From Anthoceros angustus (lineage: Eukaryota; Streptophyta; Anthocerotopsida; Anthocerotales; Anthocerotaceae), in assembly GCA_010909165.1 (NCBI GenBank), contig MU008151.1, positions 868,001 to 932,000 on the forward strand: 64,000 bases of DNA. The letters are read 5' to 3'. Shown here piece by piece: positions 11,541 to 22,769 of this stretch; positions within the stretch are counted from its first letter, which is position 1; each line of letters begins with the position of its first letter. The translations under genes were made by a program, and so were the position numbers. The notes under the pieces are model-generated. The model searched no databases and was not told where the DNA came from. It saw only the letters and a list, made by a program, of their open reading frames with translations.

Positions 11541-12670
11541 GCAACAGAGTTCTGGAAAGTCGTCTGTGCTGGAGAGCATCGTGGAAGGATTTCTCGCCTC
11601 GAGGCTCAGGTGTGCATCTTCTTACACTGGATCACGGACGTGGACAGATCGAATTAGATGCAGGTTGGATCTAAAATGCATCTTTTCATGCTGTCGTTTT
11701 CTCGAAGCCCCGGCTGGATTCAGCATTAGGATGGTGATAGATCTTCAATTCACCTCGGTTTAGGATCGCGGCAAAGTGGGCCGGGTAAAGCAGATGTATT
11801 GCAAATGGCTTCCAACATGATCAGTGCGACGGTGATTTGTAGGGATTGTAACGAGGCGTCCCCTAGTTTTACAGCTGCACAAGATGGACAATGGTTCCGA
11901 ATATGGCGAATTTGTATGGCGCCGAAGAGAATGTTTACGGATTATGGTAATGTTGTGTACTTGCTTTTGATGTGGAGGTCTTCAGGATCTTGCTTGTTGT
12001 GCTTTGTGAGGGGACGCATGTTTCACTCTTTCTTCTTAGGGTTAGGGTTCTTTCACTTTTTTTTGCAAGTGTGGACGGTGAATATCGAGAAACTTGCATA
12101 TTCTGTTTAGGTCTTTCCATGATTATAGACGACTTTTGCAAGTTTCGACCTGACGAGTGAGTACGTGGTTGCAGCTGCTTTTAGGAAAGAAATATCTGAT
12201 GAGACCGACAGAGTCACTGGGCGCAGCAAGCAGATCTCTCCCGTTCCGTGTCAACTGAGCATATATTCTCCTCATGGTATGTCTACCCAGAAGATTTACA
12301 TCTCAAATTGGAAGGATTTACTTGTGGCCCTACGGTCAAATGAACGATGAAATCTAATTGTGAAACAAGTCGACAGTATCTTTCACCCTTGTGATCATAT
12401 GCACGTGCTAGTAGTGAAGACGATCTCTATGCAAGGTTTGAAGTTTGTCAGGATGAGGCATAACAGGTTGCTACTCTATGATGTGATGCAGTGCTGAACT
12501 TGACTCTCATTGATCTTCAAAAGTTGTTGTTGGTAAGTGCTGACCATGCCTGTAGAGGCTAATTTCGGATGAGCCAGGGGCTAAATTGGAGCTAATTACT
12601 TTTTCTGTGTCACCTGCAGAGGGACAGCCTGACAGCAATATGGTTCGGTCATACGTGGAGAAGGTACCTT
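11541..12670 (+). pseudogene. DRP1-type dynamin GTPase exons, partial, copy 1
   Basis: Three exons of a dynamin-related GTPase are clear. About 11545-11610 gives QSSGKSSVLESIVG (P-loop), then GRDFSPRGSG after a one-base shift. About 11848-11920 gives [17 protein letters not shown] and SEYGEF, intact here. About 12170-12275 gives [19 protein letters not shown] and [11 protein letters not shown] fourth piece at about 12620-12660 gives EGQPDSNMVRSYVEK. These match the order in plant DRP1 proteins, which act in membrane fission. The exon that should carry the DLPGL G3 motif is missing between the third and fourth pieces, and everything after the fourth is absent, so the copy cannot encode a working GTPase. 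Exon edges carry GT/AG signals. Confidence 0.8.
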
Positions 12671-13080
12671 CCCGATCCTTGATGCCTTAATGCGATCATG
12701 GCTTCGTGTGGGTTCTCTTGCTCACCAGACAGAGCAGAGCCGCGGACTCGCCTTCCTGCGCCACGAAGAACTGGTTGCCGTAGCGGAATTGCAGCTCGAT
12801 GAAGAATTGGCGAGGCAGCAGGGAGTTCACAGCAGGTCCCACGTTGAAGTCGAGGATGTGCGGCGACGTCAGGTCCTGGATCATCACCACGATGGTGCGC
12901 TCGTCTGGACTCCACAGGCTCCGCAGCGCCTGCCCCGATGTGGCCGGGGTAGGCTCGGTTGTCGTCACCTCCCGGTGCGCTGCTCCACAACTGCTCCAGC
13001 TGCTTGCAGGCAGTCTGTTAAAAATAATAACCTGCGAGCATCGTCCAGGCTGTCACACTTCCGACACATGGCCACCAGAT
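12671..13080 (-). pseudogene. Unidentified conserved minus-strand coding remnant, copy 1
   Basis: The minus strand carries an open stretch (about 12968-12696) with WSPDERTIVV, QDLTSPHILDFNVGP and RQFFIELQFRYGNQFFVAQ. It recurs in degraded form at 14311-14042, 53640-53360 and 55179-54900. The peptide looks more protein-like than the plus-strand alternative and is followed on the same strand by a PPR-like scrap. I do not recognise the family. Reading frames differ between copies through small indels. Confidence 0.35.
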
Positions 13081-13627
13081 AGGAGCCAGTAAAAACTCAT
13101 CTTCGTTCTCGGGTCCATTGATGGCAAGGACGCCCGTATGCCCTCTCCAGAGGATTTCAATATCTAACAAGAACAACTTACCTTACGCCCACTGGAAATT
13201 CACTGATATCTGAATCATTGAAGGGAACGATGTCCATATGTCGTTCCCAGTTGATTTTCCATACGCAAAAACAACAACGATATGTAAGCCCACTGGAAAT
13301 CTACTGGAAAGGATTCCTCCAGCTCCTCGAGAGAAAACAGCACTCATACCCTGCTACGGTATTCACTTCTGGAGAAACATCATGGGTTATATCCGCAATA
13401 TCATTGTACTTGGAACCCTTCCCCATACGCTGACTTTGGTGCGCGTGTTGTTCCCTTTCACAGGCTGCCAGACCCTGATGAGCTTAGAGTCATGAAAGAT
13501 CTGATCATGTTATCGAAAATTACAAGTGAAGGGTTTCTAGGCTGGATCCAGTTTCCGTGGACACCCAACCCAGCCCATCATTCATCACAGGGACCGTGCA
13601 CGGGAGCCGTTTCCCGTTCCGTTCCGT
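13081..13627. repeat. Mosaic of upstream-module pieces
   Basis: About 13315-13620 resembles the ROCO upstream module (compare 300-620): a GAGAAAACAG stretch, the GGGTTATATCCGCAATATC stretch and TTCATCACAGGG. A partial, degraded copy of that module has landed between the two halves of the tandem duplication. No gene is seen. Confidence 0.5.
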
Positions 13628-14404
13628 TTACATCTCAAATTTGAAGGATTTACTTGTGGTCAAATGAACGATGAAATCAAATTGTGAAACAAGTCGACAG
13701 TATCTTTCACCCTTATGATCATATGCACGTGCTAGTAGTGAAGACGATCTCTATGCAAGGTTTGAAGTTTGTCAGGATGAGGCATAACAGGTTGCTACTC
13801 TATGATGTGATGCAGTGCTGCACTTGACTCTCATTGATCTTCAAAAGTTGTTGTTGGTAAGTGCTCCTTATGCCTATGACCATGCCTGTAGAGGCTAATT
13901 TCGGATGAGCCATGGACTAAATTGGAGCCAAATTGGAGCTAATTACTTTTCTGAGTCACCTGCAGAGGGACAGCCTGACAGTAATATGGTTCGGTGATAC
14001 GTCGAGAAGGTACCTTCCCGATCCTTGATGCCTTAATGCGATCATGGCTTCGTGTGAGTTCTCTTGCTCACCAGACAGAGCAGAGCCGCGGACTCGCCTT
14101 CCTGCGCCACGAAGAACTGGTTGCCGTAGCGGGATTGCAGCTCCACGAAGAATTGGCGAGGCAGCAGGAGTTCACAGCAGGTCCCACGTTGAAGTCGAGG
14201 ATGTGCGGCGACGTCAGGTCCTGGATCACCACGATGGTGCGCTCGTCTGGACTCCACAGGCTGCAGCGCCTGCCACGATGTGGCCATGGTAGGCTCGGTT
14301 GTCGTCACCACCCGCTGCGATGCTCCAGCTGCTTGCAGGCAGTCTGTTAAAATAATAACCTGCGAGCATCGTCCAGACTGTCACACTTCCGAAAGCGTGG
14401 CTTT
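13628..14404. repeat. Second tandem copy of the 12.3-13.1 kb block
   Basis: Repeats about 12298-13080 in direct orientation, including the fourth dynamin exon piece (about 13970-14010, here with an in-frame TGA where 12.6 kb has TCA) and the unidentified minus-strand remnant (14311-14042). The same pair of blocks is seen at 52950-53745 and 54528-55280, so the tandem duplication predates the large segmental duplication. Confidence 0.65.
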
Positions 14405-15265
14405 TGCAAAAAAAAAACCGTGAGAGCAACACCAGCACCAACTTGCTCAATAGATTGCCGAACCCCACTGTGTAGAAACCATTAATCTGGTCAAATATAG
14501 CAAGAGCATCTCCCTTGACACTTCAGCCACGTGTGCCATTGTGCAGTTGAAGCATTTTCTCACCTGGTCGACACATCCATGGCCTTCCGGAAAGGTGCAG
14601 GATTACCCGCAGGGATTAACCTGACTATCGTCTGCAAATGCAGCGAAACGAGAGGCGCTCACACGAGCCATTAGAAGGTTTATTACTCAGCTTCACCCAA
14701 CCTCAACCGCAAACTCAGCATAAAATACAGTGTCTGGCTATTGAGAGAAAACAGTACTCATACCTGCTATTCACTTGTGGAGAAACACCATGGGTTATAT
14801 CCGCAATATCATTGCACTTCCTTCCCCATACGCTGACTTTGGTGCGTGTTGTTCCCTTTCACATTCACTGGCTGCAGACCCTGATGAGCTTAGATTCATG
14901 AAAGATCATGTTATCGAAAATTATAAGTAAAAGGGTTTCTAGGCTGGATCAGTTTCCATGGACACCCAACCCAACCCAACCCAGCCCATCATTCATCACA
15001 GGGACCGTGCACGGGAGCCGTTTCCCGTTCCGTTCCGGTGTCCCGATCTCGACTGACCCGGACAAATTCCATTCCATTTACTTATTTTAGCATGTTTAAG
15101 TTTGGGCTGTTTCGCCGTTCATGTGGGAAGTTTCGCTGCGTGGGGCCTGCCTGCCAGGGCTGAAGGCCGCGGGATGTGGTGTGGCCTGGAGGAGCACAGC
15201 ACCTGCCTGGCCCTCATTCCATTCTAGCAGTCCGGGAAGCATAGCACAGCATAGCAGAGCAGAGC
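14405..15265 (+). repeat. Upstream module of ROCO copy B (repeat copy 2)
   Basis: Near-identical to 1-854 and, from about 14709, to 63530-64000. It leads directly into the ATG of ROCO copy B, so it is probably the promoter and leader. The cytosine-rich run near 14965 is short here (a few ACCCA units), unlike the long array at 63755. Confidence 0.6.
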
Positions 15266-18200
15266 ATGGCGGAAGAGCATGAGGCGGAGGATTGGCGCGC
15301 GCTGCCGGGTAAGCTGCAGCAGCTGCTGCTAGATCTGGGCCGGAATGCCGTGCGCGTACTACCCGATCTGGATAATGATGAAGAGTATGGCGGCTACTTC
15401 ACTGATCGAATCCGTGGTGATGAGGGAAGGCACTGGCGAGTGCGCAAGCGGGTGTTCACAGCCATTGCCAACTGCCGCAGTCTTGAGCACATATTCATTC
15501 GGGCCGAGTGGGCCATCGGCTTGGATCGGGAGGATGAAGTGTCGGTTCTGTTGGGGGGCCTGGCGTCCAACCCTTCCCTGGAAGTACTGCTTCTGATCGG
15601 CTGTAAAGGTTTTGGAAGGCAGGCGGCTTGCGAGGCTCTGGGCCAGCTTGTTGCATCCAGTCGCAGCTTACGAACTTTCAGCATGGTTGGGCTTGATGCC
15701 GCGGGACTGGGTGCCCTGGCCAAAGGCTTCAACAAGGATTCTGTCCTGGAGTACTTGACAACGAGGTGGGAACAAGGTGGGAGGTGCTGAAGGGCACAGC
15801 ACCTGGCCCGCATTCTGGCCACGGCTCCCCGTCTGAAGAACTGTCACTGGCATCGGCATGGATGTGGCGGGAGCCCAGTGTATTGCAAATGCTCTTCCGC
15901 TCTGTGCCACGCTCCGGTATCTGGCGTTGGGTGATGGCGTTGCATTGCGGGGTCCCATTCCGGCGGCCTCGGGCCCATGGGCACTGTGCTCAAACTTGCT
16001 TTCACCCGCGCGGATGAGGATGAGAATGCCTCCATCTCTGGCGTCACAGCTTTCTTTGGATATCTCGAAGGATGGGGAGGCAGGCCTGGCAGACGCCCTG
16101 GCCGGAATGCTGCGCACCAACGATCGTATCGAGATGCTTCACCACTCCATATGCTCTCATCCACGGCCTGGACGGGTTACGCCACAACTCCACCATATCT
16201 GAACTTCGCTCCGGGATCAGATGCGCCAGCTGCGACGGATGTGTGGATGCGCCTTGTCCAGTTGCTCCCGGAATGCAAAGCACTGCGTGTCCTGGACTTG
16301 CATTGCTCAGGGCCACGCCTCGTTCAAGAAAGAGTTGCTGAGATCCTTGGAGGGCAACGCATCTCTGAAAAGCTCGACATTTCTCTGGGACGCCCTGGAT
16401 CATGACATGTTTAGAGACTTGATGAACTGTATTCAAGTCAACAAGACGTTACGGAGATCAACATCGGGGACAACATGGGAAGCGGAAGGAAAGGACGCAA
16501 TCATCAATGCAGCCTTGGCAGGCAATGCCACTCAAGAGGCTTACTGGCCTTTGCTCGTGGGCAGGCAAGGGCCTGTGATGCCCAAGGCTGGGCGCCTCTT
16601 CCTGTGCGGTGCCCTTTGGCAGGAAGACCACTCTCCGCACCACCATGATTCGCGCATGGAGACGACAGCCGCATCACCCGAGTTCCAGCTCAGCCAAGTT
16701 CTAGCTCGACTGAAGGGAAAAATATTTCGGGCTTGGCGACGGATGGCTTCCGTCACCGGTGCCAGAACGGAAGGCATAGAAATCGAGGTGTTGCGCAACG
16801 ACCATGATATGCAAGTTACCATGTGGGATCTGGCTGGACAAGCTCACTACCGAGCTCTGCAAGACTACCTTTTCCGACCTTCAACCAAGCATGTATCTTC
16901 CTGTTTGCGTTCAGCCCATTTGATGATCGGAAACCTCCCCAGGTGCATCCGTCTAATGTCCTGCAGGACAGGTTCAGAAGGAGCTTGGCGTACTGGCTTA
17001 GGTTCATCAACTCCAATTGTCGCAACGTGGGCTCTACTTTGCCTCAAATATTTGTGGTGGCAACTCATGTGGATAAGATGAAGCGTTCTGATGCTGAAGC
17101 ATTACCCAATCTCCTTCAACCCGTTCTGACAGAGTTGGCCACCGAGTTTGAACAGGTTGTTCACGTGGAAACAAAACACTCTTCTCCATGGACGCTCGAT
17201 CTGCCAAGAGTGTGAAGCCCTTGCTGGACGCACTCATGGAATCGTTTCGAGCTCTATTTGCAACTAAACTGTTTTGGGTACCTGAGGTATGCAACCGATT
17301 GAGTGCTGATTTGACTGCCTGGGTATCCCAACATCCAGCTCAACCAATGGTGAGGAAACAGCAACTTCAAACTTTGTTCCAAAACGAGCTGAAGAGTCTC
17401 CACGAAGGTGGGGTTCAAGATGAGGGGGAACGATTGGGAGCCATTCTTGCCTATTTGCATGATGTGGGTAGTATCATCTGTTTTCAAGATACAGATGTTG
17501 TGGTGATAAATCCACACTGGATCAGTCACAATTTTTTAGGGCGACTCATTCACCTTCTAACCACAGCATGTCTCCCGTCTACTAGTAGTTTGTCGTATTC
17601 CTCAGATGGATTTGTTGCTCAAAGTCTGCTTCATTCCACCTTGGATGAGATTCTCAGAGGCACACAAGCGGAGGGGATTGAAAGGCAACATCTGGTATCG
17701 TTGATGACCACTCTCAACTTATGCTATGAAGGGGATCCGACTCGAGGTGTCGGATTCTTTGTTCCCTTCACCATGGCCGCCGGTAATGGTGACGCTGTTC
17801 CTGGGAGACGACAGTTGAACTGGGAAACTGCTGATACAGCAAGCAAGTACATCTACCTCGGAAGGAGGGTACAGTGCCTTGACAAGACGAAGACGTTTCT
17901 TGGTCCAGGCTTTTTTCCAAGATTCCAAGTACGATAACTACCAACATGTCTTTGTGTCGATGGTGTGTGTCTTCAACCTGTTTACTGACATTGTGGAGGT
18001 TTGCGTATTGTAGGTCTGCCTTCGAAAGGATTTGTTTGGATTCTATGGCTTGCAACCTGAGCAGTATCGTATTGAACGCAACCTCATCAAGTTTTGGTGT
18101 GATGGTATGGATGTGTTTTGGAAAGCAGTGGGGATATCGGAGAGGACACCGGGACATCGGTGACCATATCGATATTCTGGTGAGGTCATCCAAGAGCAAA

Positions 18201-19513
18201 GATGAAACTATCGAGTTTCTCAAGGCATGTGATTGCAAAGTTGAAATCTTTTGTGCTTCCCTGAAGGCAGTCCGGGAGTCGAGCTTGTGGAAGGAATTAT
18301 CAGGACCGAGTGTGTCGAAAACCTCACACTCTGTATCTACCGGCATAATCAGTCAGTGCTAACGCAGGATTTGCTGAAGCGTGTTTTCCAGACCAACATG
18401 AGTGTACAGGGAGATTTTCTCCTCATGGGATCTGGCCGACTTCAAATGGTGGTGGCCAGAATGTCCTGAAGCCTTTTGAGAATGCCTTTGAGCGAGCTAA
18501 AGAGCTCTTAAGTGCTGGTGAACTCTTGGATGTCTTGCAAAGGCGACGAACAGGTCTCCTTCAAACCATATCCAACATAGATGCAGCTGTAGCGGAAGTC
18601 CTGCCTACAGAGAAAGGGGTGCTCGCACACCAAGACGCACCAGTTCAAACGTCTCGGTCTGCCAGCGTCCGACGTGCTAAATCCCTCCCTGGAACAACTC
18701 ACTCGGAGATGGGGGAGCAACTGCAAACCATCATTCAAGGGATAAGAGCTGTGGAGCTCAGCGTGAAAATGGTGGAGACAGAGGTGAAAGCAGTGGGAGT
18801 CAAAGTGGATAGAATTGGCGAGACTTTGCAACTTATCCAACATGAGATGAGCGCTATCAGGGCTGAGCAGGAAGCTACTCAACAATTTTGCTTTCTAAGA
18901 TGGATGAGATTATGAATTTCTCTGCAAAATTAGAAAGCAGTCAGATACCCAGACGTCCCTACATCACCACTGCAGACGTGGGTGTAGTACAGAGGTTGAT
19001 TGCAGGGGTGCGTGTGGGCAAAGCGGCTAAGCTGCACTTCATGTGCGAAAATATCTTTGGGAATCACATCGTGGAGGGCCAAACTGGATTCGACTTGACA
19101 TTGGAGGATGCGAAGTGGAAGTGGATCAGGCCCCTAGCAATCAGAGGTATCAAGGTTTTGGTTTTCCTAGTGAAAGCTGGCCTACATGTGGCTGCCGGCA
19201 TTGGGAATGCGGTTCCCGACCCTTCACCAGCTTGGATGGAGCGCTGTATCTCACTGCGGCCTCTCTGGACGCAGACCTGTCCAAGGTAGATCTCAACCTG
19301 ACAGGTCCATCGGCGGACCAGGACATTTCCGTGAAGGAGGCATGGATTACCCTGAGGGATCTGGTCAAGCCGTTGGTAAAGGATCACATCGGCGAGATAT
19401 TCCAACTGCATAGGTGCAATTTCGGAAAAGGCCTGAGGAGGACGAGGAGTGGCATGGGTGTGCCCAACGTGTATGCAGAGGGAATTGACAGACGTGTTTA
19501 TGAGAAACTCTGA
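15266..19513 (+). pseudogene. LRR-Roc-COR (ROCO) GTPase, copy B, frameshifted but best preserved
   Basis: Same domain order as copy A with longer open pieces: an N-terminal 174-residue frame (15266-15790), LRRs to about 16600, Roc (about 16600-17220; DLAGQ and ATHVDK visible), an intact COR frame of 249 residues (17188-17937), a 51-bp GT...AG intron (17963-18013), a coiled coil (about 18740-18900) and the conserved C-terminal block (18888-19289). The P-loop region has the same frame break as copy A. Copy B also has private breaks, for example one extra T in a T run near 17915, where copy A stays in frame. Likely role, known from the family only: GTP-controlled signalling scaffold. I call it a pseudogene at moderate certainty because some breaks could be consensus errors. 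Confidence 0.75.
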
Positions 19514-20008
19514 TGGGAGCTACTCAAACGACGTGTGTTGCAGCATCACCCCAGGATTTTGGTACATGACTGGAGGAGCGATCTGCACCACGTGATTGGG
19601 TAGTGGTATAAGGATGTGTAGCCCAATCCTGCTTTGTTTCACGTCAGTCTTTGCTGATGGCCACCTCTGAATTCATCTTTTGAGTGGTTCAAGATTGTGA
19701 CTCTTGAACACGTTCCAGAATTCATGAACAACAGCAGGCCCCTGGTTGGTGAAGGGAGGATGCTCCGGTCTGAGCATGCATGAATGGCCAGGAATGACAT
19801 CCTGCCCTGCTCCATGAGTAATGGCTAATTCAAACTTCATCTGTGCTTCAGTATCTTCTAACAACTGGCGAGCCGGGGACAAGCAAGAAGCCTGGCTGCA
19901 AGAGCTTGACTGATCAGAGCAGTCCCACTCAGTTCCCCACGAAATGGACCTGTAGGCACCGGACCATGGGTTGTGAAGGCACTGGCTGCATATTTGTTGT
20001 CGTTTCAT
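19514..20008 (-). other. 3' flank of ROCO B with a small minus-strand frame
   Basis: A minus-strand frame (20008-19673, 111 residues) contains EAQMKFELAITHGAG, GHSCMLRPEHPPFTNQGP and EFWNVFKSHNLEP. The part from 19860 leftward has a counterpart behind ROCO A (5510-5300). It may be a remnant of a neighbouring gene on the opposite strand. I do not recognise it. Confidence 0.3.
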
Positions 20009-20819
20009 GAATATTCTTTACATCCGAGGGAATCACTCTTCTGAAGAGGCTGCCTACCAATTTCTGGTGGGTGCATCTCAGCTGGGTATTCTGTGGTGGG
20101 AACTCCGTTATCTATGGCTACAGCACCAATGCACTGTAGACGCATCGACTTGCTATGGGATTGGTGTGTGCAATAGAATGTGTGTGTTGTTTGGTGACTT
20201 CTTCTCAAAGTTCGGCATTTTGGAAACAGCAGAACCACATTCGTATCGAGCCTTCCATGTATTTCCAAATGGGCATCTGGGGCGCTCTGTATTTGGGGAT
20301 TTTGGGTCGCCCAACTCATGTACTAATGCGAACGGGATTGTCATTCCTTGTTCTGTCATTCCTACGTCTCTTGAAGGATTCGATTACTGCAAGAAGACGT
20401 CACTTCACATCTTATTCACCTGGTTGCCATCCTGGTCCTAATGCAGGGATGAAATGGTAGGCAAAGCGCCCTGGATTTTGGCTAGCCTCGGACTGTGTCC
20501 CTCGATGTGACCATTTTCCTACTGATAACGTGCCTGTTACTCGTCCAAAGGCAGGTGCCAGATGAGGGCTCCTCTGTGGTGGGTTTCAAGTCAGGTCATT
20601 TTCGGCACTGTGCTGCCCTGCAGCAGGAGCTAGGATGGCGGCAGGTGCACGCCCGGATTTGTGTTGAAGGAAGGACGATTTCTCTGCCTAAGTCTGTTTC
20701 CTTCAGGAGTCCTGCGGAGGCCCCAGGAAACTGTCGTGACCTGGCGGGACCCTGTCTACTCCAGTTTACAGGGTCCAGCCCTGAAACTGATCCCTGATGG
20801 ATCCTCTCCTGGCTGGGTA
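20009..20819. other. Unannotated stretch
   Basis: Frames of about 100 residues occur on both strands, but none resembles a family I know and none is duplicated elsewhere in the window. I cannot assign anything here. Confidence 0.4.
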
Positions 20820-21040
20820 GGATAGATTTTTGGTTTGTAAATGTTCTAGAGATGTAGTGAGCTTCCTCTTGACTGCAGAATTAGGACCAGCAGCTAAAAT
20901 ACGTTCGAGCCGCTGCACGGTACTGTACGAAGAACCTGATTATCATGAAAGCGAGATTATGAAGAAACTGATCCCGAAAATATTCACCAGAGGAGGTTCG
21001 ACCCTGCATTCTATCAGCGATTGTCTCCAGGTTCTTGTCT
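20820..21040 (+). pseudogene. Caspase-like fragment, rearranged copy
   Basis: About 20830-20935 matches 22175-22290 (SRDVVSFLLTAELG), and about 20990-21035 matches 22543-22590 (GGTTCGACCCTGC, then the CLQVLVS/CLVVFS position). The middle section with the putative active site at 22.43 kb is deleted here. The remaining pieces are too short to encode anything. Confidence 0.45.
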
Positions 21041-21054
21041 CGAGGTTCTCGAAC

Positions 21055-21165
21055 AGAAGGATGTCAGGAAGGCATGGTTGTACCCAATTCCGTGACATTT
21101 GTGTGCTCTTGCTTGCATGTGAAAATGTGGCAGCCTTGTGTGTAGGAAGACAGCAACACGCACAA
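21055..21165 (+). pseudogene. PPR scrap
   Basis: Plus-strand sequence reads MVVPNSVTFVCLL-like text with a nearby VGRQQHAQ (from VTFVCLLxACxxxxALxxGRQxHAQ), a piece of one PLS PPR module. It abuts an inverted ROCO N-terminus. Confidence 0.5.
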
Positions 21166-21281
21166 AACCGTTCATCCTCTTCAAGACGGGGTGGACGGCC
21201 CAAATCATTCCGGGCCAGGCAGTCCAGCAGCCGCCGCCGCCGATCCGGCAGCGCGCGCCAGTCCTTGGCCTCGTCCGCCAT
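21160..21281 (-). pseudogene. Inverted ROCO N-terminal fragment
   Basis: On the minus strand the ATG at 21281 begins MADEAKDWRALPDRRRRLLD, clearly related to MAEEHEAEDWRALPGKLQQL at the start of ROCO A and B but more diverged. After about 40 codons it runs into antisense PPR sequence. It is a separate, older ROCO paralogue fragment. Confidence 0.6.
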
Positions 21282-22164
21282 GCTACACCGTGCTTTCGCA
21301 GCGATGTAAAAGGTGGTCTCTGTGGCGAACGCGTGGGAAACGTCCACGCCCCGAACGGGAAAAGACTGGCTTCGCACCGGACTTCCTCCATCCAGTCTCT
21401 GCAGGCAAAGGGATGGACCAAGTCAGGAAAAGGAGAGTCGTCTCCTCGACTCAAGGCAGCAAATTAGGTGCTAGGTGATGCCGTGTCCTCAACCTAATGA
21501 CTTAAGTACATACTTTACCCTAAGATGCTTGGTTTCCACTTCGGAGAAGCTGGGGACTCAAGGACCATCTTTCGCTTCGCATCTACGCAGAGGCAGACGT
21601 CATCATCCTCAACCCGCCTGTTGCAGCCAGGTGAGGAGCAAGCCGATGCGGTGCAGTTGCTCACAAGACGTGCACACCAAGGTAGCATATGCTAACCCGA
21701 ATCGGAACCTTGACAACCTGGCTGCAACCACCTGCAACACCCTAATCCACGCTGGCATATGCCTCACCATCTCATGCAGAATCCACCATTCCCTGCAGCT
21801 TGCACGTCGGTGACCGTGTTGATATTTTGGTGAGGTCTCGCAAGGGTCATCGAGTAAGACCAAACAATCGCGCTTCACCCTCGGCACTCGCGCTTTGTGC
21901 CCTTCCCTGCGTCCGGAGCTAGGAGACTGGCCGCCGGGCATTCTGGGTAGGAGCTGCTGCGCTGTTTTGCAACACACCTAGGTGTGCTCGTCTTTCCTGC
22001 TCGTACAACTTGCAATTGCTAGCAAGCTTCAAGGGGTGTAGGACGTAGTGGCGTGCTTTTGAGACGTGTGCTTGAACATGCTGAAGAAGGGCAGCTGTAC
22101 GTAGCTCAAGTTTGCAGGCTGCAGCCTGAATCTGATCCTGATGCATCGTCTAGACTTCTGCCTG
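21282..22164. other. Unannotated stretch
   Basis: Contains what would be the 5' side of the inverted ROCO fragment (21282-21460) and then sequence without recognisable genes. Nothing here recurs clearly elsewhere in the window. Confidence 0.35.
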
Positions 22165-22680
22165 GATAGGATAGATTTGTGGTTGGTGAATGTTCCAGAG
22201 ATGTAGAGAGCTTCCTCTTGACTGCAGCATTAGGGTTATCAGCCGTACTTGTCAAGAGATGCAGGGTTCGAGCTGCCGCACATCGAGAAAGCGATCTCGA
22301 AAGAAATGATGCAACACCTTTCTCGAAAGCAATGATGACAAACACCTTTGGCTTGTTTGCCAGAGATGTACATAACTGTTTCCACTGATGGGTCTATCAC
22401 TGGACACAGTTTTGCGGCAGACAAGCCAAAGGTGTTTTGTTTTATCATTAATGCTTGTCGAGGCACCCACAACTATCAAGGGCTAGGACGTCGAGGAGAC
22501 CATGTCTTAGAGAAGCAATCTCGTCAGCAAGAGAGCTGGGAAGGTTCGACCCTGCTTTCTGTGAGTGACTGTCTCGTCGTTTTCTCTCCCAGTCATGGGA
22601 GAAGTATGTTTCAGAGATGCCGAGAAAGGCACAAAATTTATCCTCGCTTTGGTGGAAGCCCTCGTTGAGGCCTCTCTAGT
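22165..22680 (+). pseudogene. Caspase-type (C14) peptidase fragment
   Basis: Reading through frame changes, the plus strand gives caspase landmarks in the right order. GFELPHIEKAISKEMMQHL fits the strand-helix after the first core strand. DKPKVFCFIINACRG (about 22424-22468) fits the catalytic-cysteine motif (usually KPKLFFIQACRG). After a linker come DCLVVFSPSHG and, in another frame, EKGTKFILALVEALVEAS, which fit the start of the small subunit (YSTxPG...GSxFIxxLxExL). The catalytic-histidine motif is not visible. Plant metacaspases have a different cysteine context, so this would be an unusual plant C14 member. Frames are broken, and part of the large-subunit region lies in an inverted duplication (22318-22464), so this copy is dead. 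Confidence 0.5.
22318..22464. repeat. Long imperfect hairpin (inverted duplication)
   Basis: Two arms of about 70 nt (22318-22389 and 22396-22464) are reverse complements with a few mismatches and indels, around a 6-nt loop. The core ACACCTTTGGCTTGT pairs with ACAAGCCAAAGGTGT. Both arms derive from the KPKVF region of the caspase-like sequence. Confidence 0.8.
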
Positions 22681-22769
22681 TGGCAGATTGTAGGACAGCG
22701 GCTGCAAGCTGATGTGTTTGTAGCTGGCAGTTTGACTCAGCGTCTAGTACAGTCCTCCGTTCGGCCAAC

